The notes under the pieces: generated by a model
Database searches by the model: none
What the model was told of the DNA's origin: nothing
What the model saw: only the letters and a program-made list of their open reading frames with translations
In this document: in pieces, positions 23,750 to 37,344 of the stretch
Layout of the letters: each line of letters starts with the position of its first letter
How positions within the stretch are numbered: position 1 is the first letter of the stretch
Made by a program: the position numbers and the translations under genes
Assembly (NCBI GenBank): GCA_011316305.1
Contig: SAUG01000171.1
Span: forward strand, 1-64,000
Length of the DNA stretch: 64,000 nt
Source of the DNA: Rusavskia elegans
Lineage: Eukaryota; Ascomycota; Lecanoromycetes; Teloschistales; Teloschistaceae
Direction of reading: 5' to 3'

Positions 23750-26700
23750 ATGCCGGAAATGGCCAACAACAACAAAAGTAATCGCGACGATCTCTTCGAA
23801 ACCAACGACACTGGTGAATCTCATGACTTGCATAGCTATGGAGGGCTCCAGGCCACAGACGAGAGCACGCAGGATAAGCTTGAACCCATTGCTGTTATTG
23901 GCATTGCATGTCGCTTCCCTCAAGACGCGACATCCCCGGAAGCCTTCTGGCAGATGATCTATGATGCACGATCAGGAATGACCGACGTACCGAGAGATAG
24001 GTTCAATGTGGATGCTTTCTACGATAAAGCAAATGGACCAGGCATGGTACGTATTTGGGTAACACGTGTCCAACATGTCCGCTCTGATGCCACTACAGAT
24101 GAATGTTAAAGGTGGTCATTTCATAAAAGATGATCCTGCTGTGTTTGATGCGGGCTTTTTCTCCATATCTCCCAACGAGGCTGCATCCATGGATCCACAA
24201 CAGAGATGGCTTCTTGAGAATGTATACGACGCGCTTCAAAATGGTAAGCCACTCTGGGATAGATTTTGAGGCTATCGATGGGCCTAAATAGCTAACTGTA
24301 ACAGCGGGTATTCCTATGGAACGAACCCTGGGTTCAGATACCTCCGTATATGTTGGGTCGTTCCTGCATGACTACGAATATCTAACGGCAATGGACCCTG
24401 AGCTACGAAATCCGTACAAAGCTACCGGTACTGGATCTTCGATGCTGGCTAATCGGCTGAGCTGGTTTTACAACCTTTCCGGTCCTAGCGTCGTCCTCGA
24501 CACAGCATGCTCGAGCAGCCTCGTTGCTCTGCACCTTGCCTGCCAAAGTCTACGTTCCAGGGAATCCTCTATGGTTGGTACATCCAGACAACATCTCCGA
24601 GGAACTTACTAAACCAACCATATAGGCACTTGTATGCGGGTGTAATCTCATGCTCTGTCCTCAAGTCACCGCGAGTCTGACAGATCTACACTTCCTGTCC
24701 CCAGATAGTAAATGCTACAGCTTCGACCATCGCGCCAACGGTTATTCACGCGGAGAAGGCTTCGGAGTCGTTGTTCTCAAACCTTTGACCGAAGCTATTA
24801 AGAATGGTGACACCATACGCGCCGTGATTCGAGCAACGGGGACAAATCAAGATGGTCGAACACCTGGCCTCACTCAGCCCAGTAGTCAAGCTCAGGAAGC
24901 TATGATACGTCGCACGTATCAAGATGGAGGCATCAGCTTAGCTACCACCCGATTCTTCGAAGCGCATGGCACAGGGACAGCACTTGGTGATCCCACCGAA
25001 GCCAAAGCAGTCTACCGTGCCTTCCAAGAATACAGATCAAAATCTAAGCCCCTTTACGTAGGTGCCGCGAAATCTAACATTGGGCATCTAGAGGGTGCTA
25101 GTGGTATTGCAGGTCTAATAAAGTCAATACTGGTGCTTGAAAAGGGAATCATACCGCCAAATATCTGGTTCGAGAAACCAAACCCCCTGATCCCGTCTGA
25201 TGAGTGGAATCTTGCCTTCCCTTTGACGCCCACACCCTGGCCAACATCTGGTCTTCGAAGAGCCTCAGTGAGCTCATTCGGATTTGGTGGAGCCAATGCC
25301 CATGCTGTACTAGATGATGCTTTTCACTATTTACGGCTTCGAAATCTCCAAGGCCGCCATAATACTCAAATGTTGCCCCCCACGGATCACTTCCTGGCTC
25401 AAGCAGAATTCAAGCATTGTCCTCGACTAGATCATTCTGTCCACACTCAAGAGTACTTCAACAAAAGGCCAAAGCCACATCTATTGGTCTGGTCGGCTTC
25501 GGACGAAGACGGTCTACGCCGCTGGAAATTAGCGTATCAGGAATGCTTCAAGGGTTGGCTCGTTGAGAATGAGGATGAACTACTCCAAGACCTTACGCAC
25601 ACTCTTTACAAACGTCGGAGTCTACTGCCGTGGAGATCTTACACAATTGCAAGTTCATTTGAAGAGCTCTCATCGGCCATCAAGATCTCTCCACCTGTCC
25701 GGTCAACTGGTTCACCGGCAATAGCGTTCATCTTTACCGGTCAGGGTGCACAATGGCGGAACATGGGTCGAGAGCTTTTGGAATACCCTGTATATCGAGA
25801 CAGTCTCGTGGCTGCAGAGAATTACTTTTCTGAGCTGGGTTGCCAATGGTCCCTACTAGGTAAGCTCTGATACGTCGATCAACTGGCGAAGCTGATGAAA
25901 GTCTAGGAGAGATGTATAATGAGAGTGACTCCAATTTGGATGACCCCAGGTACAGCCAGCCCATGTGTACAGCTCTCCAAGTTGCTCTAGTGGATCTATT
26001 GTCGCACTGGGGCTTACTTCCAGCGGCTGTAATAGGTCATTCTTCCGGAGAAATCGCTGCAGCTTATTGCGCTGGTGGATTATCGAGGACTTCCGCCTGG
26101 AAAGTTGCATACTATCGGGGCCTGGCTGCGGCGTCCATCAACAATACCGACTGTGAGGCCACTTCGATGATGTCGGTTGCTTTGTCGGAGCGAGATGTCC
26201 GACCGTATCTCGAGCCAGAAGTGATTGGATCAGCAGGAGAGCAAGTCTTCGTAGGATGTGTCAATAGCCCTACGAACGTGACACTGTCAGGGAGTCAACC
26301 AAGCCTTGAGAAGCTGTCTGACCTGTTCAAGGATCGAGGGATCTTCTGCCGAAGTTTGAAGGTCAATGTTGCATACCACACGAAATACATGGAACGGATC
26401 TCGTTCATCTATAGATCCTTAATTCAAAATCTCCAACAGGGTGACGTTGAACGCCGACCGGTCATGTTTTCGTCAGTTACGGGTCATCGGATTGGTGCTG
26501 CATCCCTTACTGAACCCGATTATTGGGTCCGTAATATGGTCTCACGCGTTCGATTCACCGATGCGGCATCATGGTTATGCGCCAGACCGTCCAATCAGAT
26601 GGGGTTACGACGAAAAATACAGGATGCATCAGTGGTGACAGATTTTGTACTGGAGCTTGGCCCCCATTCGACCCTCCAAGGACCTCTAAAAGACATATTT

Positions 26701-29700
26701 AGCAATTCCGAAAGAGGCGGGAAAATTGGCTACAGCTCCTTTCTTCGACGTAACGAATCAGCCACACTTACTGCACTGGAAGCCACCGGCAAGTTGCATT
26801 GTTTTGGCTTCCAGCTGAACTTGGATCAGGTCAACACCCGCAACCCTGATCATAGGTCTCCACAAATGTTGACCTCTCTACCAAATTACCCCTTCAACCA
26901 CTCCAAAAGATACTGGCTCGAAGGTCGGCAAAGTAAGTCATACAGGTTTCGACCATTTCCCCGACATAATCTTCTGGGGACTTCTGATGCGGATTGGAAC
27001 CCACTGTTGGCAAAGTGGCACAACACGGTCTCGTCCTCAAGCCAAGCATTCGTGAAAGATCACAAGGTAAGATACCGGAACAACCTGTGTGATGTACTCT
27101 ACCTAACGATCATATACAGGTCAATGGCGTGCAGACTTATCCGGCTGCGGGCATGCTTGTTATGGTGATCGAGGCGATGAAGCAGCTTCACGCGGATGGG
27201 GAACCGTTCAAATATCATCTGAAGGACGTCATTTTCCACAAAGCGTTGGCTATACCTTCAACATCTGAAGGCATCGACGTGCAGCTACTGGTCGGACCCT
27301 CTGGAGTAATCGACAAAGCCAATCCATGGACAGAGTTCAGGCTCTATGCCTACGATGGTAAGCAGTGGGACGAAGTTTGCCAAGGCGCTGTCTCGACCGA
27401 GCTCGCAGAGGAGAAAATACCAGGCACGGTAGATAATATCAACCATACACATGAGTGCCAACGGGAAACTCAAGCGCACATGACCATCTTCGAGGATGGC
27501 CGAAGCAGGTGTTTGATGTCAATGGCTACTAAACGGCTGTACGAGACTTTCATGCAGCAGGGATTACACTATGGCCCATCCTTCCAGAATCTCAGAAAGG
27601 TTTACTTTGACGATGATGGCCATGCCGCAGGCGCAGTCAGCTTGCAGTCTTTGGCATCACACATCAACCAAGATGACAGCGAATCCTATGTGATCCATCC
27701 TACCACTTTGGATAGTATTTTTCAGCTGGCTTTTCCCGCGCTTACAAAAGGAGGAAAGCGCTTGATTCCCACTATGGTCCCTACAAGGATGAACACATTT
27801 TGGATTTCGGACTCGGTACGCAACCTTGCAAGCGATGAGGAGATAAGACTTTTCGCTCAAGGTACTTTATCGGGTTTCCGGAATGCGAAGATCTTTATCA
27901 TCGCTGTGGAGAGGAACCACAAGCCTTGTCTGGTTGTCGATTTTGAGATGACCTTCGTGGCTGGAGATGCCACAGTTACGTCCAACAGACCAGACCGTCT
28001 GCAGCGCTTTTACAACCTGCACTGGAAACCGGACTTGGAGCTACTGAACAACCACCAAGTAGAGTCTTTCTCAACATCTTCATGTGATGCAACCCCTCTT
28101 GACCAGATACTGGCCAATGAAAAAGAGGCGACGTGTTTGTTGGTCATGCAAGACTTACTACAAAGGATCAAGACTGAAGACTTGGCCGAACCGGCATATA
28201 TCCGGAACTATTACGAATGGATGCAGCATCGATGTCGAGATTTTCCAGATGTGAAGTCAATATTCAGAACCATACAATCTTCTTGGAATCTCGAAGATGG
28301 CCATAGTCTCGAGCAACTCCTCCACCAGCTCGACAACCATGATGTAGAAGGAAAGATGATTGTCAGGGTAGCACGTAATCTGGAGCAAGTCCTGACTGGA
28401 AATTTAGATGCTTTGGAACTCCTATTTAGCGACGACCTCATACAAGAGTACTATCGCAAAGCTCATGACACACCATACGCAATCGGCAGAGTCAGAACCT
28501 ATTTCGATGCCATGTCACACAAGAACCCCGGAATGAAGGTATTAGAGTTAGGTGCTGGGACGGGAGGCGCAACATCTTCCATTGTGGACACTCCAGAGCG
28601 TCATCCTCGCTACTCCGAGTATGCCTTTACGGATATATCCCCAAGCTTCTTTGCCAAGGCCCAGGAGCAGTTCCAGGACGACCGAATGCTTTTCAAGATA
28701 CTTGATATTGAAAAAGACCCTACTGAACAAGGGTTTGAAGCAGAATCTTACGATATAGTGATCGCTGCTAACGTATGTAATGCCTGATCCCAATACAAAC
28801 AAATCATTCTGACAACTTGACAGGTTTTGCATGCAACTTCAGATATTGACCAAACATTACAGAACGCCAAAAAGTTGATCAGACAGTATGATGATCGCGT
28901 ATTAATCGCTGAATGACGTTGCTGATGCAAACATAGGGGTGGGAAATTGGTATTATTCGAAGGATTAAATCCGGAGAGAATCCGGATATCGTTCATCTTT
29001 GGCCTGTTAGCTGGCTGGTGGCTCAGTAGGACGCAAATTTCTTCTCTCTATAGAACTTCCTGACCGTATCACAGGTACAGAAGAACATCGGAGATGGGGG
29101 CCAATGATGTCTCAAGAAAGATGGCATGATCATCTGGTGAGGGCCGGCTTCACCGGCATTGACGTCCTGTTCTCCAACAACGAGGATCCCCAGCATCAGC
29201 TTTGCAGTGGTCTGGTCACTACGGTTCCTTTGAGTATTCAGGAACAGGTCAACCCCCGAAACATGATTATCATCAGGGAGGATAGTTCGCCTGTCCAGGA
29301 CGCCGTATCCCGCCAGTTAGAACATTCATTCGAGTCACACCACCACACCCGGTGCCGCTCTGTCACTCTTGCACAGTTACGCGAGCTCAAGCTAGAGCAG
29401 ACTTATTGCATCTTCCTGTTAGAGTTGGAGCGTCCGTTGTTCGATGATCTGGATGTAGATAGCCTCGAGACTCTGAAACATCTATGTGCTACTGCTCGAG
29501 GCCTGTTATGGCTCACCCACACCGATCCTAAAGTTCGGGAGGATCCACGATCTGGGGCCATGGTTGGTCTATCGCGATGCCTCGCGCAAGAGTATGAAGG
29601 TCTTAGGTCTGTTACTCTAGATATCCAAACGCTCAGTCCCGATGACGTAACAGCAAACATAGTCAAAGTTCTCGAAGCAACGTTGTTTAACTCATCAGCC

Positions 29701-32143
29701 AACTGGGAATCTGAGTACGCAGAGTTTGATGGAAGACTCTGCATAGGCCGTGTCGTTTCAGCGGACGACATAACAAGCCATGTCTTGGAGCGAACAAAAC
29801 CCAAACCCCTCGAGAATCGTTCTATTAACCAGGTTGGACCATCCTTAGAATTGACCATCGGTGTGGTCGGCCTGCTTGATTCTCTTCACTTTAGAGAAGA
29901 GGCCCAAGAGTCCGGGCCGCTGCCCGATAACGAGATTGAAATCCTTACGAAAGCTGTTGGCATGAATTTTAGAGACGTGCTGGTCGCCCTTGGCCAATTA
30001 CCCTCGAGTCGTTTCGGCAACGAGTGTGCCGGAATTGTTACGAGAGTCGGCCCTTCCGCCAAATCAAGATTCAACGTTGGTGATCGAGTCGTATCCGCAC
30101 GGAGTGCCGCCTTTCGCACACGAAATCGTTGCGTAGCCACGGTAGCAAAGCTGATTCCAGACCACATGGATTTCGCTACTGCAGCATCCATACCAATTGC
30201 TTTTTGTACCGCTGAGTATTGTTTGTCACACTGGGCACATCTTCGAGCTGGTGAATCCATCCTTATTCACTCAGCGGCTGGGGGATTTGGACAGGCAGTT
30301 GTTCAGCTTGCAAAATTGAGAAAGGCGGAGATATTCATTACAGTCGGCACGGATGAAAAGCGAAGCCTCATGACGGAGCTATATGGAATACCGGAGGACC
30401 ATATATTTTCTAGCCGGAACTTGCAATTCGCCAAGGGTGTACGACGCATGACGCAAAATCGGGGCGTGGATGTGATCATCAACTCTCTCGCAGGAGAAGG
30501 CCTACGAAGTTCTTGGGAGTGCATCGCTCCCTTTGGCAGGTTCATTGAAGTTGGCAAAAAAGACATATACACCGGCACCAACTCGAACCTGGGTGGTTTG
30601 CCAATGGCTCCTTTCTCCAAAAACGTCATGTTTGCGAGCGTGGATCTGGCTTTGATTATGGACACTGATCCGCACACCATGGCAGGCTTGATGGAACGTG
30701 TCATGTCGTTGGCGAAGGTCAACGAGGTTTTCGCGCCCCAGCCCTTGCGGAAGTACAAAGCATCCGAGATCCAAACGGCTTTCCGGTACATGCAGAGTGG
30801 CAAACAGTCAGGGAAGCTTATTGCTGAATTCGACCATGATGACATGATAACAGTAGCTCCCAGCTCGAGACCGACCTATGAATTCGATTCTCAAGCGACG
30901 TACGTGTTAGCGGGAGGTCTAGGAGGCATTGGCCGAAGTCTGTCACGCTGGATGGTCGGTCGGAAAGCAAGAAATTTGATCTTGCTGTCGCGGTCGACTA
31001 CTTACAACGACGAGACAGCAATTTTCCTGCAGGAATTGAAAGATAGAGGAGTCAACGTCGCAACGCCTCCCTGCGACGTGGGCGACGCTAGTAGATTGGA
31101 AGAGGTGCTCCGCAGCTGTGCTGCTACTATGCCACCGATCAAGGGATGCATTCAAGGTTCTATGGTCCTCGAGGTATGTTTCTAGGGAGCCCTGAACTCC
31201 ACTCTTATTGTCATTTGCGCTGATCGACATCCAGAATGTAATGTTTAAGAACATGAACCTGGAAAAGTTTGAGAAGGTCTTGAAGCCGAAAGTGCAAGGC
31301 TCATGGAATCTTCATCGTCTCCTCCCGAAAGGCATGGACTTTTTCATCATGTTATCATCATACGCAGGCATTATAGGAAGTATCGGGCAGTCCAATTATG
31401 CATGCGGCAATACTTACCAAGACGCACTGGCTCGACATCGTGTAGCTCATGGTGAGAAAGCCGTGGCATTGGATCTTGGTGTGATAGAGTCTGTCGGCAT
31501 CGTCTCGGAGCATGCCGACGTGGCGGGCTTCCTCCAACAGACCGGACACGAGGGGCTCGGTGAGACAGAACTACATGCTCTTTTGGAGTACTACTGCAAT
31601 CCAGAATTACCTATCCAGACCAGCGTCGGTAGCCAAGTGATCACCAGCCTTGAACTGCCATCTGTATTACACACCAAGAATCTTATCGAGCAGCAATGGG
31701 CGTCCAGGCCCATGTTCCGTCAGCTCTGGCAAATTCGCAGCCCGGCCACAAGCACGCAACTTGGCGCGGCTGGAGACGTCACCAACCCCACCGTGGTTTT
31801 GCATCAACGTCTTACTTCTGGAGCGAGTTTGGAGGAGGCTTCCAACATAATCAGCGACTTGATCCGTACAAAGGTCTCCCGAATGCTAGCGATCGATGAG
31901 GAAAGCATAGATATAGGAAAGCCAATGCATACATATGGTGTGGATTCACTGACAGCGATCGAGCTGCGGCACTGGTTTGCAAAAGCTATCGGATCTGATG
32001 TGGCGGTGTTTAGTATTCTCGGGAACGAAAGTATGGCATCGTTGGCAGAACTAGCGGCCCAAAAAAGCATACACGTGAAGAAGGGAAGCGAGAAGATTGA
32101 TGAGGCGGAGGAAGAGGTAGATGAGGGTTTGGACGGGATATGA
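23750..32143 (+). CDS. highly reducing iterative type I polyketide synthase (KS-AT-DH-MT-ER-KR-ACP)
   Basis: It builds a reduced, probably C-methylated polyketide chain from malonyl-CoA. Ten exons are inferred (introns 24047-24098, 24244-24304, 24574-24625, 25860-25906, 27067-27119, 28773-28823, 28886-28936, 29026-29074, 31174-31234), keeping one frame of ~2638 residues. Domains: KS ~45-470 (Cys216 in DTACSSS, His351 in EAHGTGT, His391 in KSNIGH); AT ~600-920 (Ser694 in GHSSG, His806 in AYHTKYM); DH ~1000-1310 (His1034 in VKDH before PAAG, Asp1233 in [10 protein letters not shown]); C-methyltransferase with LELGAGTGG at 1510-1518; ER ~1898-2223 (AAGGFG at 2037-2042); KR ~2246-2400 (AGGLGGIG, Ser2378, Tyr2391 in QSNYACGN); ACP with Ser2574 in GVDSL. 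No thioesterase, reductase or transferase domain follows the ACP; the chain ends in a short acidic tail. The architecture resembles LovF-type synthases released in trans by a LovG-like hydrolase, which is the nearest preserved gene. All key residues are present, so it looks functional. Confidence 0.93.
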
Positions 32144-32310
32144 TAATGTTACTATGTTCAAACCTAGCATGCGACGCTGAGTTGTTTCGTCAGTAACACA
32201 AAAAAACAGTCATAGCGAGACAATTACTTGTTTCTTTATAGACTCGAATCAAACGAAGAAGGCTCTCTGATTCACCGAGTAATCAGAGTTCAGGGACACC
32301 GCTCGCTTTT
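32144..32310. other. PKS 3' flank
   Basis: 167 bases of normal composition follow the PKS stop. They include an A run near 32200 that may lie in the 3' untranslated region. The last five (CTTTT) are the left target duplication of the LTR element that follows. Confidence 0.5.
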
Positions 32311-32720
32311 TGTTACGTCCACGACTCCACAGAGGTTCCCTGGAAGGATTAGTCAGGCAAGCGAGCCTAATTATCTATAGCCGCCTATAGCCGCTATAGC
32401 TACCCTTTTTAATAGGACTTTTAGTAGATAGCTATCTATCGGCCTTTATAGCTACTTTTACTATATATATTACTTATTATTTCTATAGATAGTTTCTTTT
32501 ATTAATCGTTAATATAATTATTAAATATATCTTTACTATTCTCTTTTTAATTACCTTATAATAAAAATATTTTATAATATTATAACCGTATCTCTACGGC
32601 TATATAGAATTAGTTATAATAATCTATACTAGGATTCCTTTACTATTTAATAGCTCGGACTATATCTATAGCTATAGCTAAATTTAAATATAATATCTTT
32701 TAATATATAGGAATATTCTA
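32311..32720 (+). repeat. 5' LTR of E3
   Basis: It starts TGTTACGTCCACGACTCC. The first ~90 bases are nearly unmutated and the rest is AT-converted. Confidence 0.85.
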
Positions 32721-35236
32721 TATTAATAATTTATTATATTAGTTTCGTTATCCCGACCTATAAATTAAAGCGATACTATTAAAATAGTAATACTAAATAT
32801 CTATAAAGGAGATAAAAAATCTTTAAAGCTATAGATTATTTAGATAAATATCTATTTTATATTATATATAAACCAGTTTCTAAATAAAATATTTAAAATT
32901 CTATTTATAATATTATATCTAGAAAAAACTACTTTTAATTAGATATAACCTCGAATAGAAAATTATTTCGATAACCTAAAAGAATAGAAAGAAAATAAAA
33001 TATTATAGATCTTCTATACCTTCGGTAATTTTATTATAGCTATAAAAAAAACCTTTAGAAATAATAATAAAAATAGAATAATAGGTAAGAAACTAATAGT
33101 TCTAAAATAGTAAAAGTCGGTAGTTATTTATACTATTTAGTTTAGAATATTAATTTATAAAATAGATTAGAAAGATTTAATTTTAAAAGTTTACTTCTAT
33201 AAAAAATTCTAGATAAAAATTAAAAAAGCTATAGTAGTAATTATAAAACTAGATTTATTAATAGATTTTATCGAATTTATAATAAAGATCGATACTAGAT
33301 AGTATAAAATATTTTTAAATAAATAGATATTTAATAAAATAGGACCTATTAAAAGAAAGCCTAAAAAAAACCTAATAGAACTCGATAATATCGAGATTAA
33401 AGGATTATAAACTAAAGTATATTATTTATATAAAAAGATAAAATACTTTAAAAAAAATTATCTAATTAAAAAAGTAACCGAAATAATCGATTATTTTTTT
33501 AAAATAATAAAAAAAATACCTAATATATATATAGCGGAAAGCTAGATAGTTTACTATAATAATAATTACCCTATTTATCTATCGGATAAAAAGGAAATAG
33601 AATAATACTTTAAAAATCTAAAGAAAATAAAGGAAATAAAACTAATAATTAATTTTAAACTATATAAAATTAAAAAACCCTTTATAGTAGTATTTAAAAT
33701 TAAAATCGGATATTAATAAATAATAGCTTTTATAAATAGAAAAAAAGATAATAAAATTATAAAAAAATTCTATAATAAAATTAAAAGATATCTTTATAGA
33801 AAAATAATAAATAATAATAAAATCCTTAATATCGAAGTTAAAATAAAATATAGATTAATTAAAATAATAAATTTTATTATAATCGAAAGTTAGTAAAGTT
33901 ATATTATTTTAGAAAATTAATAGAAAAAATCGATTTTAAAAAAACTAATAGATAAAAGTACTATCGGTAAAAAAATAAAACTATAAATAATATATCTTCT
34001 AGCCTATAAAAACCTTTTATATAAAAAAATAGATAACGTTTTAATAATAAACTATAAAGATATTAAAGATTTAGACTAAAAATTTAAAAAAGGTAGAAAA
34101 ATTTAGGAAATAAAGATTTAAAAGAAATATTATTATTTTTTTTAATAATTTATTAAAAATATAATAAAAATAGAAAAATAATTTAAAAACTTTAGATAAA
34201 CTATATTAAAAAGATATACTAGAGTATAGTTAAAGCTATAGATAAAATTAAATATTATAAATTAAATTAAATAGATAAAAACGAAAGAATACCGGATCTA
34301 GTACTAAATATCTAATTTAAAAATAAAAATTTCGATTAATATCCGTTTTTATTATTATAGGATAAAATAGTTACTAAAGAATAAAATTTAGTAGAACTAT
34401 TAAAAGAACCGGAAATAATTTATAATATAAATATATAAATCGGAATATATAAAGATAATAGTAAAAAAGCTTTTTACTAGACTTTTTTTAGAATCCTATA
34501 TTTTCTATAAATTAAAAAAAATTAAAATCTTTTAAAATCTAGTCTAAATTATCCGAATTAAATCTAGGAATTAATTTAATAGATACCTTTTATATAGCTA
34601 GTATAAAATTAATAGAGAAATAGAATATAATAGAATTATTAAATTTATTAAAATAAAAAAATATATATTATTTCTAAACGATAGAATTACTTTTATATTT
34701 ATCTAAAACGCGATAATAGATAATAAAATACTTTTATTTACTAAAGAATCGATAAAAATCTAATTTCTAGGCTAAATATTTATTATAAATTTCTTTTTTA
34801 AAATTAAAGAAGGGTTTAATATAATAGTTAATTTTAAAATATTTATTAAAAATACCCGCGATATTAGAATAAAATTTATTTTTTTTATCTTTAAAACGTT
34901 TCTCTATAAAGATTAGAAAAAAAAAAAATAAAAGTAAAGATATATAAATAGTATTAGATATTAGAAGATTATATAATTTTTAAACCCGAATATATTTACT
35001 ATAAATATTACTACTAACCTCGATTTTATATTCTTTTAAAAGATTACGCGTATATAAGAAATAAAGAAAAGGTATTATAACCTTTTTTAATTAAATATAG
35101 TAAAATAATTTTAGCCGATTTCCTCTTCGAGAATATATAATAGAGATATTAATAAAGAAAAAAAAAAAGGAAAAAGATCTTTTTTATATCCCGTAGACGG
35201 ATTTATACTAGATAAAAAGCGATATAGAAGAGGCCG

Positions 35237-35646
35237 TATTATATCTATAATTCTATAGAGGTTTTCTAAAAGAATTAGTTAAATAAGTAAACCTAATTAT
35301 CTATAGCCGCCTATAGCCGCTATAGCCGTCTTTTCTAATAGAACTTTTAGTAGACGACTATCTATTAGCTTTTACGGCTATTTTTATTATATATATTACT
35401 TATTATTTTTATAGATAGTTTTTCTTATTAGTTATTAATATAATTATTAAATACGTTTTTACTATTCTCTTTTTAATTACTTTATAATAAAGATACTTTA
35501 TAATATTATAACTATATCTCTATAGCTATATAGAATTAGTTATAATAATCTATACTAGGATTTCTTTACTATTTAGTAGCTCGGACTACGTCTACGGCTA
35601 TAGCTAGGCTCGAACGTAACGCCTTCTAATATATAGGGACGTTATA
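35237..35646 (+). repeat. 3' LTR of E3
   Basis: It starts TATTATATCTATAATTC, a fully transition-mutated form of the 5' LTR start, and ends GGGACGTTATA before the CTTTT duplication. Confidence 0.85.
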
Positions 35647-35809
35647 CTTTTATAATCGATCGAATTTAAATTAAATCTAAAAAGATTTAAAAAGATTAAA
35701 GATATTTTATAAAAATTTTAGTCCAGATTTAGTTCCGAATAATTAAACCGTATTATATTTATTTGCGGAAATAAAAACTAGAATTACGTTTAGATTTTTA
35801 TATAATATC

Positions 35810-35993
35810 TGAAAAGAGTATACAGTAGACATATAATAATTATAATAAAATTAAAATGAAAATAATAATAATACTATAGAGGTCTATATAGAAAAGATAT
35901 AATATAAACGATAGGGCTGGTTCTATAACGTTAACTATTTTAGGTTAACATCCGCTGATATAATAAAAATCCAGCTAACAAGTAACCGTAACA
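35810..35993 (-). repeat. solo ~184-bp LTR of the D family
   Basis: This is the reverse complement of the 182-bp LTRs of element D (60212-60393 and 61775-61956). It starts TGAAAAGAGTATACAGTAG and ends AGTAACCGTAACA, with the shared GATAGGGCTGG block in the middle. No matching target duplication is evident. It lies six bases before an R1 copy. Confidence 0.7.
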
Positions 35994-35999
35994 GTTTAT

Positions 36000-36614
36000 T
36001 AGCGAATTCTAAAATAGATTTTTAGATTAGACCGGCTGACAGCCATCTTAATCTAAATAATCTAAAAATCTAAATAATCTAAAAATTTAAAAAATAGATT
36101 TTTAATAGATTAAAACTTTAATAGTATCTATAGTACGAATATCTATTTAGTAAATCGCCTAAAATAGATTCTATATATAAGCTAAAAATAAATCTATATA
36201 ATCTAACTCGAAAATAAAGTTTAATAGCCGCTATTAAAAGCGAGAATAATGGAAGTCGAATATCTATTTAATAAACTACGCTAGACCTAATCTAGTTAGA
36301 TTTTAGTAAAGAAATCTAATATTTTCGATTTAGATAAAACTAGTCTAGCGGTATATATAGGCGTATATAGGCCTATTAACTAATAAAGATTTAAATAAAT
36401 TTAAAATCGAATTTCTAAATCTTTTTAGCCGGTTTTAGCTATTTTAGCCGCTTAGCTATCTTAGCTATTTTAGCCGCGGAGCTATATAGTTTCAGGTATA
36501 TCCGAAACCGGCTAATAAACCGTTTATAAGCCGCTTTTAGCTATACCGGCTAAGAATCGGCTAAGATAGCTAAAACGGCTAAAACCGGCTTTAAACCGAT
36601 TTTAGAAAATGCTG
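36000..36614 (-). repeat. R1 interspersed element, copy 4
   Basis: An inverted R1 copy from TAGCGAATTCTAAAATAG to TTTTAGAAAATGCTG. It faces copy 5 head-on across only 115 bases. Confidence 0.75.
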
Positions 36615-36729
36615 ATATACTAAATTATATAGAATATAGCTATTACTAAAATATACTGAATCTAATAAAATAGATACTATATTTAGATAGATAAATTATA
36701 TAATTTTAACGACTATTTTAGAGAAATAT

Positions 36730-37344
36730 CAGTATTTTCTAAAACCGATTTAAAGCCGATTTTAGCTATCTTAGCCGTCTTAGCCGGTTTTTAGCCGGTA
36801 CGGCTAAAAGCGGTTTATAAACGGCTTATTAGCCGGTTTTAGATATACCCGAAGCTACGTAGCTATACGGCTAAAATAACTAAAATAGCTAAATAGCTAA
36901 AATAGCTAAAACCGGCTAAAAAGATTTAAAGATTCGATTTTAAATTTATTTAAGTCTTTATTAGTTAGTAGGCCTATATACGCCTATATATATTACTAGG
37001 CTAGCTTTATTAAGATCGAAAATATTAAATTCTTTTACTAGAATCTAACTAGAATAGGTCTAGCGTAGTTTATTAAATAAATATTCGATTTCCGTTATTT
37101 CCGTTTTTAACGGCGGCTACTAAATTTTATTTTTAATTTAGATTATATAGATTTATTTTTAGCTTATATATAGATTCTATTCTAAATTATTTACTAAATA
37201 GATTTTCGTACTATAGATTTTATTAGAATTTTAATCTATTAAAAATCTATTTTTTAGATTTTTAGATTATTTAGATTTTTAGATTATTTAGATTAAAATA
37301 GCTATCAGCCGGTCTAATCTAAAAATCTATTTTAGAATTCGCTA
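36730..37344 (+). repeat. R1 interspersed element, copy 5
   Basis: A plus-orientation R1 copy from CAGTATTTTCTAAAACCG to TTCGCTA. With copy 4 it makes a near-perfect head-to-head inverted repeat with ~615-bp arms, apart from RIP differences. Confidence 0.75.

Larger units (their letters stand above)
32311..35646 (+). mobile_element. LTR retrotransposon E3 (gag-type), RIP-degraded, 168 bp after the PKS
   Basis: 3336 bp with LTRs at 32311-32720 and 35237-35646 and a perfect 5-bp duplication CTTTT (32306-32310 and 35647-35651). The orientation is the same as the PKS. About 33410-33470 translates to YYLYKKIKYFKKNYL, a gag CCHC knuckle with Cys codons turned to Tyr. The ~1.7 kb after the knuckle also recurs in E1, E2 and C. 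It has no visible reverse transcriptase or integrase motif and was not recognised. Bases 32311 to about 32400 still have normal CA/TG content, and RIP-type change sets in beyond them. Confidence 0.85.

Noticed and set aside
24630..24650. Apparent break of the PKS into many separate frames
   Set aside because: All breaks coincide with short GT-AG introns that restore one frame and conserved domain sequence, so it is one gene and not a pseudogene.
26370..26400. Possible loss of the catalytic AT histidine (AYHTKYM instead of the common AYHSHHM)
   Set aside because: Aligning with other AT domains puts the catalytic His at the first H (residue 806), which is present; only flanking residues differ.
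36000..37344. CRISPR-like or tandem array from the repeated short words
   Set aside because: The words are irregular and belong to two inverted R1 elements in a eukaryotic context; there are no regular spacers.
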